A stretch of DNA of 64,000 nucleotides from contig NZ_FNUJ01000007.1 of assembly GCF_900107925.1 (NCBI RefSeq), positions 434,001-498,000 on the forward strand, given 5' to 3'. The stretch comes from Amycolatopsis pretoriensis. Lineage in GTDB: Bacteria > Actinomycetota > Actinomycetes > Mycobacteriales > Pseudonocardiaceae. A model generated the notes under the pieces. That model saw only the letters and a list, made by a program, of their open reading frames with translations, was not told the origin of the DNA and did no database searches. This document shows positions 28,411-36,368 of this stretch, in pieces (the stretch's first letter is position 1; each line of letters starts with the position of its first letter). A program made the translations under genes and the position numbers.

Positions 28411-29258
28411 CCGCGGTGGCCCTCGCGAGTGGGAAACAGGGTTCCAACCCTGTTTCCGACTCACGACGGGGGTGGGTGTGGCTGCTGCCGCCGCTGGCGG
28501 TCGTCGCGGTGTTCTTCGGCTACCCGCTGGTCCTGGTGGCCGGGCAGTCGCTGACCACGGACAGCGGGTTCGGCCTGGGCGTCTGGGCCGAGGTGCTCGG
28601 CTCGGCGGAGTTCCGCGACGCCGCGGGGCAGACCGTGCTGCTCGCGCTGGGCGCCACGACCGGCTGCGTGCTGCTCGGCACGTTCCTCGCGCTGGTGATC
28701 GCGTTCGTCCCGTTCCCGGGCGCGCGGACGCTGTCGCGGCTGGTCGACACCGTGCTCGCGTTCCCGTCGTTCCTCATCGCGCTGGCGTTCACGTTCCTCT
28801 ACGGCAGCGCGGGGGTCTTCGGCGCCGGCGGCTTCCTCTACTCGCCGTGGGGCGTGCTGCTCGCCGAGATCACGTTCTACACGCCGTTCGTGATGCGCCC
28901 GGCACTGGCGGCGTTCGGCCAGGTCCCGGGCGTGCACCTGGACGTCGCCGCGTCGCTGGGCGCGAAGCCGGGCCGGGTGCTGTGGCGGGTCGTGCTGCCC
29001 GCCGCGCTGCCGTCACTGGCGTCGGGGGCGTGCCTGACGCTGCTGCTGGCGCTCAACGAGTTCGGCATCGTGCTGTTCCTCGGCGCGAAGGGCGTCACGA
29101 CACTGCCGATGCTGGTGTACGGCAAGGGGATCGTCACGTTCGACTTCCCGGCGGCGAGCGTCGTCGCGCTGGTCGACGTCGCGATTTCGCTGCTGCTGTA
29201 CGGAAGTTACCGGGTCCTGTCCGGAAGGGGTCGCGATGCTGTTGTGGACGCGGCGTAG
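28407..29258 (+). CDS. ABC transporter permease 1 (aminoethylphosphonate type)
   Basis: 283 residues with six membrane helices and the EAA loop (DVAASLGAKPGRVLWRVVLP). The ATG at 28407 overlaps the ATPase stop, but the first 22 codons are occupied by an inverted repeat (28427-28462). A GTG at 28476, just after that hairpin, begins directly at the first hydrophobic segment (VWLLPPLAV) and may be the real start. Pairs with the second permease, whose start lies 23 bp inside its 3' end. Confidence 0.83.
   Translation: MTAVALASGKQGSNPVSDSRRGWVWLLPPLAVVAVFFGYPLVLVAGQSLTTDSGFGLGVWAEVLGSAEFRDAAGQTVLLALGATTGCVLLGTFLALVIAFVPFPGARTLSRLVDTVLAFPSFLIALAFTFLYGSAGVFGAGGFLYSPWGVLLAEITFYTPFVMRPALAAFGQVPGVHLDVAASLGAKPGRVLWRVVLPAALPSLASGACLTLLLALNEFGIVLFLGAKGVTTLPMLVYGKGIVTFDFPAASVVALVDVAISLLLYGSYRVLSGRGRDAVVDAA
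28427..28462. repeat. Inverted repeat at the ATPase/permease junction
   Basis: Arms of 17 bases with one mismatch (GAGT-g-GGAAACAGGGTT and its complement) around a CC loop. As RNA it would form a strong hairpin within or just before the permease coding region. It could lower permease expression, stabilise the upstream message, or be a copy of a dispersed palindrome. Confidence 0.7.
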
Positions 29259-30033
29259 CAAGGTGCTGCTGTGGCTGGTGTTCGGCGTGGTGTTCGCCGT
29301 CGTCGTGGCGGCACCGCTGGTGATGATCGTGCTCGCGTCGTTCGCCGGGCACTGGACGGGTGTGCTGCCGGGCGGGCCGACCTTGGCCCACTACGCCGGC
29401 GCGTTGTCGGGGGAGACGTTCGCGAGCCTGTCGGTGAGCGTCCAGACGGGCGTGATCGCGGGCGCGGCGGCCGTCCTGCTCGGCACCGGCGCGGCACTGG
29501 CGGCCGAGACCGCGCCGAAGCGGCTGCGGCAGCTCGCCGACACGCTGTTCCACCTGCCGATCGCGGTGCCCTCGGTGGTGCTGGGGCTGGCGCTGCTGGT
29601 GGCGTTCAGCCGCCCGCCGCTGGCGTTCAACGGGACGCGCTGGATCGTGCTGCTCGGGCACCTGCTGATCCTGCTGCCCTTCGCCTACAGCACGGTCTCG
29701 GCGGCGCTCGCCCGCGTGGACCCGCTGCTCGCGCAGGCGGCGGCGTCGCTCGGGGCGTCGCCGGTGCGGGTGCTGCTGCGGGTGCGCGTCCCGGTGCTGC
29801 TCCCGGCGATGACGGCGTCGGCGAGCCTCGCGCTGGCGATGTCGATGGGCGAGCTGGGCGCGACGATGATGCTGTACCCGCCGGACTGGCGCACGCTGCC
29901 GGCGAGCATCTTCGCGCTGACCGACCGCGGCCAGGTGTTCCTCGCCTCGGCGGCGACGGTCGTGCTGCTCGGGGTCACGCTCGTCGGTGTGGTGCTGCTG
30001 GGCCTGGTCCGCGGCCGGGCGGCGCACCGGTAG
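29236..30033 (+). CDS. ABC transporter permease 2 (aminoethylphosphonate type)
   Basis: 265 residues with six membrane helices; the EAA loop reads QAAASLGASPVRVLLRVRVP and the C-terminal part has MSMGELGATMMLYPPDW, typical of PhnV/PotC-type permeases. The ATG follows GGAAGGGG within the end of the first permease gene. Last gene of the phosphonate operon. Confidence 0.85.
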   Translation: MLLWTRRSKVLLWLVFGVVFAVVVAAPLVMIVLASFAGHWTGVLPGGPTLAHYAGALSGETFASLSVSVQTGVIAGAAAVLLGTGAALAAETAPKRLRQLADTLFHLPIAVPSVVLGLALLVAFSRPPLAFNGTRWIVLLGHLLILLPFAYSTVSAALARVDPLLAQAAASLGASPVRVLLRVRVPVLLPAMTASASLALAMSMGELGATMMLYPPDWRTLPASIFALTDRGQVFLASAATVVLLGVTLVGVVLLGLVRGRAAHR

Positions 30034-30069
30034 GTGCAACCGATCCGGCGTCCGGTCCGTCCTGGAGGT

Positions 30070-30564
30070 ATGCGCACACTGCTGGGTACGGGTCTGCTGC
30101 TCCTTACGCTGACGGCGTGCGGGGCGGCCAACACGGCGGCGCCCGCCGGGAGCAGCACCGGACCGGAGACGCCCACGACGTCGGCATCGCCGGTGGTGCC
30201 GGGTTCGCCGACTCCTCCGCCCCCGCCGTCGCAGACCGTCGGGCGGCCGACGCAGGGCATCGCCCCGGGCGACGACGTGATCGCCGAGTCCCAGGTCGAC
30301 GCGCGCGGGCTGCCCGAGGGCTACCCCCGCAGCCTCACCCGCAGCCTCGACGGCAAGCAGGTGATCCTGCAGGCGGAGGAGGGCGGCTGCCGCCGCGTCG
30401 CCGCGCACGTCGGGGACCAGACGCCGCAGCAGGTGGTCGTGCTGGTCTCCGTCATCGCGGCGAAGAAGGGCCAGATGTGCCCGGATTACATCAAGGAGGT
30501 CAGCATCCCGCTGACGTTGGCCGAGCCGCTCGGCACGCGCACGGTGGTGCTCCGCCAGGGCTGA
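30070..30564 (+). CDS. Small lipoprotein, paralogue of the next gene
   Basis: 164 residues. Signal peptide MRTLLGTGLLLLTLTAC gives lipid-anchored Cys17. A Thr/Pro/Ser-rich linker (about 20-75) is followed by a compact domain with LPEGYPRSL, EGGCRRV and KKGQMCPDY; the two cysteines probably form a disulfide. The same layout recurs in the next gene (LPKDYPREV, EGGCGHA, QTGQMCTMD), so the two arose by duplication. No named family recognised. A GGAGG directly abuts the ATG, which is unusually close. Confidence 0.75.
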   Translation: MRTLLGTGLLLLTLTACGAANTAAPAGSSTGPETPTTSASPVVPGSPTPPPPPSQTVGRPTQGIAPGDDVIAESQVDARGLPEGYPRSLTRSLDGKQVILQAEEGGCRRVAAHVGDQTPQQVVVLVSVIAAKKGQMCPDYIKEVSIPLTLAEPLGTRTVVLRQG

Positions 30565-30580
30565 GGAGCCCCCGCAGACG

Positions 30581-30621
30581 CTGGGAGGGCCGCCTCGGGA
30601 TGCCCGGGGTCGCCCTCCCAG
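30581..30621. terminator. Hairpin after the first small lipoprotein
   Basis: CTGGGAGGGC (30581-30590) pairs perfectly with GCCCTCCCAG (30612-30621) around a 21-base GC-rich loop, 16 bases after the stop codon. Confidence 0.55.
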
Positions 30622-30630
30622 ACCACGTCC

Positions 30631-30692
30631 GCGGCACTTTCACGTGAAAGTGCCGCCTTCGAACCGGAGCTTTCACGTGAAAGCTCCGGTTC
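30631..30692. repeat. Pair of TTTCACGTGAAA palindromes (locus 1)
   Basis: Two loop-less perfect palindromes: 26 bp at 30631-30656 (core GCACTTTCACGTGAAAGTGC) and 32 bp at 30661-30692 (core AGCTTTCACGTGAAAGCT). They lie between the two paralogous lipoprotein genes. The same pair, in the same order, occurs at 41.3 and 45.8 kb. Confidence 0.9.
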
Positions 30693-30737
30693 GATCTTTC
30701 GTGCAACCCCGGGCGGGGGACGTTCCGTCTTCGGGAC

Positions 30738-31247
30738 ATGAGGTACTCAGCGAAGGTGGTCGGGACAGGCGCGTTCCTGCTGATGGCAACGGCCTGCGCC
30801 GACCAGGACATGCCCACCAGCCAGCCCGCGGCCGGAGGTGACTCCGCCGCCCCGACCGGGAGCGTTTCGACGTCGCCGACCGAGTCGGTGCTGCCGACGT
30901 CACCGTCGGCGAACCCGCCGGGCAAACCGCGGCTCACCGTGCCCGAAGGCAGTACGCCGGTGCCGCCGGACAAGGTCGACGCCGCCGCTCTCCCCAAGGA
31001 CTACCCGCGCGAGGTGTGGACGGCCAACGGCGGCACGATCCTCAACATCCGCGCCCAGGAAGGCGGCTGCGGCCACGCTCTCGGCGAGGCGACCCAGCAG
31101 GCGGGCGACCGCGTCGTCGTCAACCTGAGCGAGACCAAGGCCCAGACCGGCCAGATGTGCACCATGGACATCCGCTACCCCGTGATATCCGTCGCCCTGG
31201 CGGCGCCGCTGGACCAGCGCACGGTCGTGTTGAAGACGCAGAAATGA
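30738..31247 (+). CDS. Small lipoprotein, paralogue of the preceding gene
   Basis: 169 residues with lipobox MATAC (Cys20), a Ser/Pro/Thr-rich linker and a C-terminal domain that mirrors the preceding lipoprotein, including one cysteine pair (EGGC and GQMC) and a TVVLKTQ end. Function unknown; the likely position is the outer face of the membrane. A palindrome pair and a hairpin lie between the two genes, so each may be separately transcribed. Confidence 0.78.
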   Translation: MRYSAKVVGTGAFLLMATACADQDMPTSQPAAGGDSAAPTGSVSTSPTESVLPTSPSANPPGKPRLTVPEGSTPVPPDKVDAAALPKDYPREVWTANGGTILNIRAQEGGCGHALGEATQQAGDRVVVNLSETKAQTGQMCTMDIRYPVISVALAAPLDQRTVVLKTQK

Positions 31248-31261
31248 TCTAGGGTCGGGTG

Positions 31262-31699
31262 ATGGGAAGCCGCCAGGTCTCACGCACCGCGATCGTCGCC
31301 GCGCCGCCCGAGAAGATCTTCGGGCTGCTCGCCGATCCGGCCCAGCACCCGCTCATCGACGGATCCGGCACGGTCCGGGCCGCCCAGTCGGGCGGCCCGG
31401 ACCGGCTCACGTTGGGCGCGAAGTTCGGCATGGACATGAAGATCGGCGCGTCGTACAAAATCCTCAACACCGTCGTCGAGTTCGAAGAGGGCCGGCTCAT
31501 CGCCTGGCGGCACTTCAACGGCCACCGCTGGCGCTGGCGCCTCGAGCCCGTCGGCGACGGCCGCACCGAGGTCACCGAGACGTTCGACTGGTCGACGGCG
31601 AAGTTCCCGCTGGCCATCAGCCTCAGCCCGTTCCCGCGCAAGAACGCCGAGGGCATCGAGAAGACCCTGGCGCGGCTCGGGCAGCTGTTCCCGGCCTGA
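31262..31699 (+). CDS. SRPBCC (START-like) family protein
   Basis: 145 residues with the SRPBCC/polyketide-cyclase pattern: SRTAIVAAPPEKIFGLLADP at the start, a central beta sheet (WRHFNGHRWRWRLEPV) and a long C-terminal helix (NAEGIEKTLARLGQLF). Such proteins bind hydrophobic small molecules in a deep pocket. Ligand and role are unknown. The ATG is chosen over the adjacent GTG at 31259. Probably unlinked to the MFS gene, which has its own promoter region. Confidence 0.8.
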   Translation: MGSRQVSRTAIVAAPPEKIFGLLADPAQHPLIDGSGTVRAAQSGGPDRLTLGAKFGMDMKIGASYKILNTVVEFEEGRLIAWRHFNGHRWRWRLEPVGDGRTEVTETFDWSTAKFPLAISLSPFPRKNAEGIEKTLARLGQLFPA

Positions 31700-31717
31700 C
31701 GCGGAGCCCTCCCAAAT

Positions 31718-31752
31718 TAGTTGTACAGTGCTTAATATTGTCCGTGCAACTA
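31718..31752. promoter_or_regulatory. AT-rich inverted repeat upstream of the MFS gene
   Basis: TAGTTGTAC (31718-31726) and GTGCAACTA (31744-31752) form an inverted repeat with 8 of 9 pairs and a 17-bp spacer that contains TAATAT. The local AT-richness stands out. It could be the operator/promoter of the exporter gene, typically bound by a TetR or MarR regulator; none is encoded next to it. Confidence 0.4.
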
Positions 31753-31765
31753 GTTGGGGAGTGCG

Positions 31766-33169
31766 GTGCCGCAGCCGGTGCGCCGGCGGGTGGTCCTGGC
31801 CACCTGCTGCCTGAGCCTGTTCATGGTGGGGCTCGACAACACGATCGTGAACCTCGCGCTGCCCTCGATCCGCCGTGAACTGGGCGCGTCGGTGTCCAGC
31901 CTGCAGTGGACGATCGACGCGTACACGCTGGTGCTGGCGAGCCTGCTCATGCTGTCCGGCTCGACCGCGGACCGGATCGGGCGGCGCCGGACGTTCCAGA
32001 CGGGGCTCGCGCTGTTCAGCCTCGGGTCGCTGTTGTGCGGGATCGCGCCGTCCATCGGGCTGCTGGTCGCCTTCCGCGCGCTGCAGGCGATCGGCGGGTC
32101 GATGCTCAACCCGGTCGCGCTGTCCATCGTCGCGAACGTGTTCACCGATCCCCGGGACCGCGCCCGCGCGATCGGCGTCTGGGCGGCGGTGAACGGGCTG
32201 AGCCTGGCGGTCGGCCCGGTGCTCGGCGGCGTGCTCGTCGACTGGGCGGGCTGGCGCTCGATCTTCTGGATCAACGTCCCGGTCGGCATCGCCACGATCG
32301 TGCTGACGGCGGTGTTCGTCCCCGAGTCGCGGGCCCCGCGCCCGCGCCGGCTCGACCCGGTGGGGCAGCTGCTGGTGATCGTGCTGCTGGCGTCGCTGAC
32401 CTACGGGATCATCGAAGGCCGCGGCTCGGGGACTTCGGTGGTGGTGGGCTGTTTCCTGGTCGCCGCCGCGGCGCTGGCGGTGCTGCTGCCCTACGAGCGA
32501 CGGCGCCGGGATCCGTTGCTGGAACTGAGGTTCTTCCGCAGCGTGCCGTTCTCGGGGGCGACGCTCACGGCGGTCGCCGGGTTCGCGGCCCTGTCGGGCT
32601 TCCTGTTCCTGACCACGCTGTACCTGCAGGAGACGCGCGGGTTTTCGGTGCTGCACGCGGGGTTGCTGACGCTGCCGATGGCGGTCCTGACGGCGCTGGG
32701 CGCGCCGTTGTCGGGCCGGCTGACCGGCGCGCGCGGCCCGCGGCTGCCGCTGCTGGTGGCCGGCGCGGGGATCGCCGCGTCCGGCGTGGTGCTGGCGGGC
32801 ATCGGCCCGGCGACGCCGATCGCCTGGGTGGTGACGGGGTACCTGTGCTTCGGCATCGGCTACGGCCTGCTCAACGCGCCGATCACGAACGCGGCGGTGT
32901 CCGGGATGCCGCGCGAGCAGGCGGGCCTGGCCGCGGCGGTGGCGTCGACGAGCCGCCAGGTGGGGATCTCGCTGGGGGTGGCGGTGATCGGCGCGGTGGT
33001 GGCGGCGGACGTCGGGACGCCGCCGGGCACGGGCCACGCGGTGTGGGCGATCGTCGCGGGGTGCGGCGTGCTGGTGTTCGTGCTGGGCCTGGTGACGACC
33101 GGCCGCTGGGCGCTGGCGACGGCCGCCCGCGTCAATGGTTCGGACCACAAGTCCGCTCCGGTGGCGTGA
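31766..33169 (+). CDS. MFS drug exporter, DHA2 (EmrB/QacA) type
   Basis: A 467-residue transporter with about 14 membrane helices. Motif D1 is LDNTIVNLALPSI in helix 1; motif A-like DRIGRRR follows helix 2; GPVLGG marks motif C in helix 5. The DHA2 family exports drugs or natural products by proton antiport. The GTG at 31766 follows GGGGAG; the frame also opens at TTG 31754. Confidence 0.87.
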   Translation: MPQPVRRRVVLATCCLSLFMVGLDNTIVNLALPSIRRELGASVSSLQWTIDAYTLVLASLLMLSGSTADRIGRRRTFQTGLALFSLGSLLCGIAPSIGLLVAFRALQAIGGSMLNPVALSIVANVFTDPRDRARAIGVWAAVNGLSLAVGPVLGGVLVDWAGWRSIFWINVPVGIATIVLTAVFVPESRAPRPRRLDPVGQLLVIVLLASLTYGIIEGRGSGTSVVVGCFLVAAAALAVLLPYERRRRDPLLELRFFRSVPFSGATLTAVAGFAALSGFLFLTTLYLQETRGFSVLHAGLLTLPMAVLTALGAPLSGRLTGARGPRLPLLVAGAGIAASGVVLAGIGPATPIAWVVTGYLCFGIGYGLLNAPITNAAVSGMPREQAGLAAAVASTSRQVGISLGVAVIGAVVAADVGTPPGTGHAVWAIVAGCGVLVFVLGLVTTGRWALATAARVNGSDHKSAPVA

Positions 33170-33335
33170 TCGCGGTGTCCCGCCGCTGGTGACCGCGGGT
33201 GCCGACCCTGGTGGTCCGGACCACCCCTTCCTCTCGCGCGTCGAAGACGTCGAAAAACTTCCGGCGAATCCGGTGAACCGCCCGAGTCACCGAGCCGTGT
33301 CCAGGAGTGAGGTGGTGATCAGAGAGGAGGGGCAC

Positions 33336-33998
33336 ATGCCCCGGTTGAGCAGTGGTCGGCACCGCAAGCAGGCGACCGTCGGGTTGGCCGCGTTGCTGGG
33401 TGTTTCCGGCATCACCGCGGCGGCCATCGCGTTGAGCAGTCCCGCGGGCAACGCGGCCGAGGCGCCCAAGGAGAACTGCGGGGGGCTCGACACCGCCCTG
33501 CAGAACAACCTGAACTTCATCGCGGGCCAGCAGGCGAACCCGGACGCGCAGTCGGCCGCGCGGATCGCCAACCGGCAGGCGGTCGTCGACCTGATCCAGC
33601 AGCGGCGGCAGGTCGCGGGCTGCACGGCGAACGTCGCCGCGAACAACGGCCAGACCGCGCAAGCCCCGGCTCAGCAGGCTCCCGCGCAACAGGCGCCGGC
33701 CCAGCAGGACCAGCAGCAGAACCAGTCCGGGGTGGACACCGGCGCCGTCGGCGACGTCGTCTGCCCGGGTTCGACCGTGACGCTCTCGGGCGAAGGCGGA
33801 GCGCCGGCCGCGTCGAGCAACCAGTTCCCGGCGGGGACGAAGCTGAAGGTGACCAACCTGGACAACTCGAAGTCCACCACGGTGGAGGTCACGTCGGTGT
33901 CGGGCAGCTGCACGCTGCTCAACAACGCGGCCTTCGAACAGGTTCGGGAACCCGGAAAGTTCCTCATCCGGCGCGCACGGATCGAGCGCGTCGGCTGA
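33336..33998 (+). CDS. Secreted Gln/Ala-rich protein, function unknown
   Basis: 220 residues. The N-terminus has a twin-basic stretch and a hydrophobic segment (about 15-33), so it is exported or membrane-anchored. A helical region with one cysteine follows (ENCGG to VAGC). A low-complexity linker then repeats QAPAQ units (about 110-130), and the C-terminal 85 residues form a beta-rich domain (VVCPGSTVTLSGEG, FPAGTKLKVTNLDNSKSTTV) that recalls RlpA-like double-psi barrels. The ATG at 33336 follows GAGAGGAGG. No function assigned. Confidence 0.72.
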   Translation: MPRLSSGRHRKQATVGLAALLGVSGITAAAIALSSPAGNAAEAPKENCGGLDTALQNNLNFIAGQQANPDAQSAARIANRQAVVDLIQQRRQVAGCTANVAANNGQTAQAPAQQAPAQQAPAQQDQQQNQSGVDTGAVGDVVCPGSTVTLSGEGGAPAASSNQFPAGTKLKVTNLDNSKSTTVEVTSVSGSCTLLNNAAFEQVREPGKFLIRRARIERVG

Positions 33999-34014
33999 GG
34001 GAGCAGGGAAGGAG

Positions 34015-34043
34015 GGGGACACCGGCGGCGGGCCGGTGTCCCC
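34015..34043. terminator. Bidirectional terminator hairpin
   Basis: A perfect 12-bp stem, GGGGACACCGGC with its complement, and loop GGCGG, followed by TTCCCTT. It lies between the convergent ends of the secreted protein and fumarase genes. Confidence 0.75.
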
Positions 34044-34055
34044 TTCCCTTGTGTC

Positions 34056-35717
34056 CTAACGGAAGCTGATCTGCAGCACCGGGTCGCCGGTGCTCGCGAA
34101 GAAGTCGTTGCCCTTGTCGTCGATGACGATGAACGCCGGGAAGTCCTCGACCTCGATCTTCCAGACGGCTTCCATGCCGAGCTCGGCGTACTCGAGGACG
34201 TCGACCTTCTTGATGCAGTCCTGCGCGAGCCGCGCCGCCGGGCCGCCGATCGAACCGAGGTAGAACCCGCCGTGCGACTCGCACGCGTTCGTCACCTGCT
34301 TCGAGCGGTTTCCCTTGGCCAGCATGACGAGTGAGCCGCCGGCGGCCTGGAACTGCTCGACGTAGGAGTCCATCCGGCCGGCGGTGGTCGGGCCGAACGA
34401 GCCCGACGCGTAGCCTTCCGGCGTCTTCGCCGGGCCGGCGTAGTAGACCGGGTGATTCTTCAGGTAGTCCGGCATTTCCTCGCCGGCGTCGAGGCGCTCG
34501 GCGATCTTCGCGTGCGCGATGTCGCGCGCGACGACCAGCGGCCCGGTGAGCGAAAGCCGCGTCTTGACCGGCAGCTGCGAGAGCTGCGCGCGGATGTCCG
34601 CCATCGGCCGGTTGAGGTCGATGCTCACGACGTCGTCGGAGAGGTCTTCCTCGGTGACGTCGGGCAGGAACTGCGCCGGGTCGCGCTCGAGCTGCTCGAT
34701 GAACACGCCGTCGGCGGTGATCTTGGCCTTCGCCTGCCGGTCGGCGGAGCAGCTCACGGCGATGCCGACGGGGCAGCTGGCGCCGTGCCGGGGGAGCCGG
34801 ATGACGCGGACGTCGTGGCAGAAGTACTTGCCGCCGAACTGCGCGCCGATGCCGAACTGGCGGGTCATCTCCAGCACCTGCTGCTCGAGGTCCTGGTCGC
34901 GGAAGGCGTGGCCGAGCTCGGAACCCTCGGCGGGGAGGTTGTCGAGGTAGCGCGCGGAGGCGAGCTTCGCGACCTTCAGGTTGAACTCGGCCGACATCCC
35001 GCCGACGACGATCGCCAGGTGGTACGGCGGGCAGGCCGCGGTGCCGAGGCTGCGCAGCTTCTCGTCGAGGAAGCGCGCGAGCCGCTTCGGGTTCAGGACG
35101 GCTTTCGTTTCCTGGTAGAGGAACGTCTTGTTGGCGCTGCCGCCGCCCTTGGCCATGAAGAGGAACTCGTAGGCCGGGGCGTCCTGCCCGTCCTTGTGGT
35201 AGAGCTCGACCTGGGCGGGGAGGTTGGTACCCGTGTTGCGCTCGTCCCAGAAGTTCACCGGCGCCATCTGCGAGTACCGCAGGTTCAGCTGCTGGTAGGC
35301 GTCGAAGATGCCCTGCGAAAGGGCGCGCTCGTCGTCACCGCCGGTCAGGACGCCTTCGCCGCGCTTGCCGATGACGATGGCGGTCCCGGTGTCCTGGCAC
35401 ATGGGCAGCACCCCGCCGGCGGAGATGGCGGCGTTGCGCAGCAGGTCCATGGCGACGAAGCGGTCGTTGCCACTCGCTTCGGGGTCGTCGACGATGGCTT
35501 TGAGCTGCTTCAGGTGTGATGTACGCAACAGGTGCTGGATGTCGGTGATCGCGGTGCGCGCGAGGGTGGTGAGTGCTTCCGGGGCGATCTTCAGGAACTT
35601 CCGCCCGGCGGCTTCGACGGTCTCGACGCCCTTGTCGGTGACCAGCCGGTACTCCGTGGTGGTGTCCTTGCCGAGGGGGAGGACTTCGGTGTGCTGAAAC
35701 GTGGTGGTGGACGGCAC
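34056..35717 (-). CDS. Class I fumarate hydratase (iron-sulfur)
   Basis: A 553-residue enzyme of the dimeric, oxygen-sensitive fumarase class, which interconverts fumarate and malate in the TCA cycle. Cluster-binding cysteines are seen in CQDTGTA, in CPPYH or CHDVR, and in the GASCPVG region. The C-terminal beta domain has [15 protein letters not shown] and [20 protein letters not shown]. Length matches fused alpha-beta class I fumarases. The GTG at 35717 follows AAAGGAG; a further upstream ATG (35753) is less likely. Some homologues also act on tartrate or mesaconate. Confidence 0.87.
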   Translation of the reverse strand: MPSTTTFQHTEVLPLGKDTTTEYRLVTDKGVETVEAAGRKFLKIAPEALTTLARTAITDIQHLLRTSHLKQLKAIVDDPEASGNDRFVAMDLLRNAAISAGGVLPMCQDTGTAIVIGKRGEGVLTGGDDERALSQGIFDAYQQLNLRYSQMAPVNFWDERNTGTNLPAQVELYHKDGQDAPAYEFLFMAKGGGSANKTFLYQETKAVLNPKRLARFLDEKLRSLGTAACPPYHLAIVVGGMSAEFNLKVAKLASARYLDNLPAEGSELGHAFRDQDLEQQVLEMTRQFGIGAQFGGKYFCHDVRVIRLPRHGASCPVGIAVSCSADRQAKAKITADGVFIEQLERDPAQFLPDVTEEDLSDDVVSIDLNRPMADIRAQLSQLPVKTRLSLTGPLVVARDIAHAKIAERLDAGEEMPDYLKNHPVYYAGPAKTPEGYASGSFGPTTAGRMDSYVEQFQAAGGSLVMLAKGNRSKQVTNACESHGGFYLGSIGGPAARLAQDCIKKVDVLEYAELGMEAVWKIEVEDFPAFIVIDDKGNDFFASTGDPVLQISFR

Positions 35718-35871
35718 TGCCAGGCTCCTTTGCCAGCTCCGGGATCGGTCCACCCTACGGGGGGTGGTTCGGCACCGGGCAGAAGCGTCCGATCACTGTG
35801 GGCCACCCCACGCGGTTTTGCGTTCGGCGGGGGGCTTGGTGTCTCCGCAACGCTGGGCTTGGTATCCCCCA

Positions 35872-35977
35872 CAACCCCGAAGCCTGATTGTGACTACGGC
35901 CGGCGGTACCGCGTCAAGGCGGGAAAGATGCCTTGACCCGGCACCGCCGGCCGTGTTCTGGCTTCGGATCGGGGTTG
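35872..35977. repeat. Long imperfect hairpin in the fum-sigB gap
   Basis: The inner arms, 35897-35920 and 35930-35953, pair over 24 bases with two mismatches (CGGCCGGCGGT... with its complement) around a 9-base loop. The outer arms add CAACCCC-GAAGCC (35872-35884) pairing with GGCTTC and GGGGTTG (35960-35977), with unpaired stretches between. The whole could fold as one extended RNA or cruciform of about 106 bases. No known riboswitch or RNA family is recognised. Confidence 0.6.
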
Positions 35978-36324
35978 CGGGGAGGTCTGGCTGGTGGGGG
36001 TGTGGGTTGCGCTGCCGGCTTGCGTTTGCGGGAACTCTTCGGTTCGGAAGGCTGGCCGGCTTGGCTCACGGACGTTGGTCGGGAGGCCGGGTCCACCCCG
36101 ACGGACCCGACCTCCCGGGGGAAGCTTCCGGATGCGTGCACATCCGGTTGCGAGGTCTGTGCCGGTACTTCGAGGCTGGCGTGACGAAGGTCATAAGTCA
36201 ACGCTGCCGAACGGGTACCAGCGGAGGGTTGTTACCCACGCCCGTCGGCGGCGAAACCCGCTTTTCGTGAAGAATTTTCTTTGCGAGCCGCGTTAAACGC
36301 GGAACCGCTGGTCGAAGACGCGCG

Positions 36325-36357
36325 AAAGGGGCGGGTGCAGAGTGCACCCGCCCCTTT
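36325..36357. terminator. sigB terminator hairpin
   Basis: A perfect 15-bp stem, AAAGGGGCGGGTGCA with its complement, around a 3-base loop. It ends in TTT on both strands and lies 12 bp beyond the sigB stop. Confidence 0.85.
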
Positions 36358-36368
36358 ACCGGAAGCGA

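Larger units (their letters stand above)
35718..36368. other. 651-bp gene-free stretch with structured DNA
   Basis: It lies upstream of the fumarase start and downstream of sigB, both on the minus strand. It contains a long imperfect hairpin (35872-35977), a small palindrome CCGCGTT-A-AACGCGG (36288-36302) and the sigB terminator (36325-36357). Open frames across it have no recognisable content. The fumarase promoter should lie in the first 150 bp. Confidence 0.55.
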
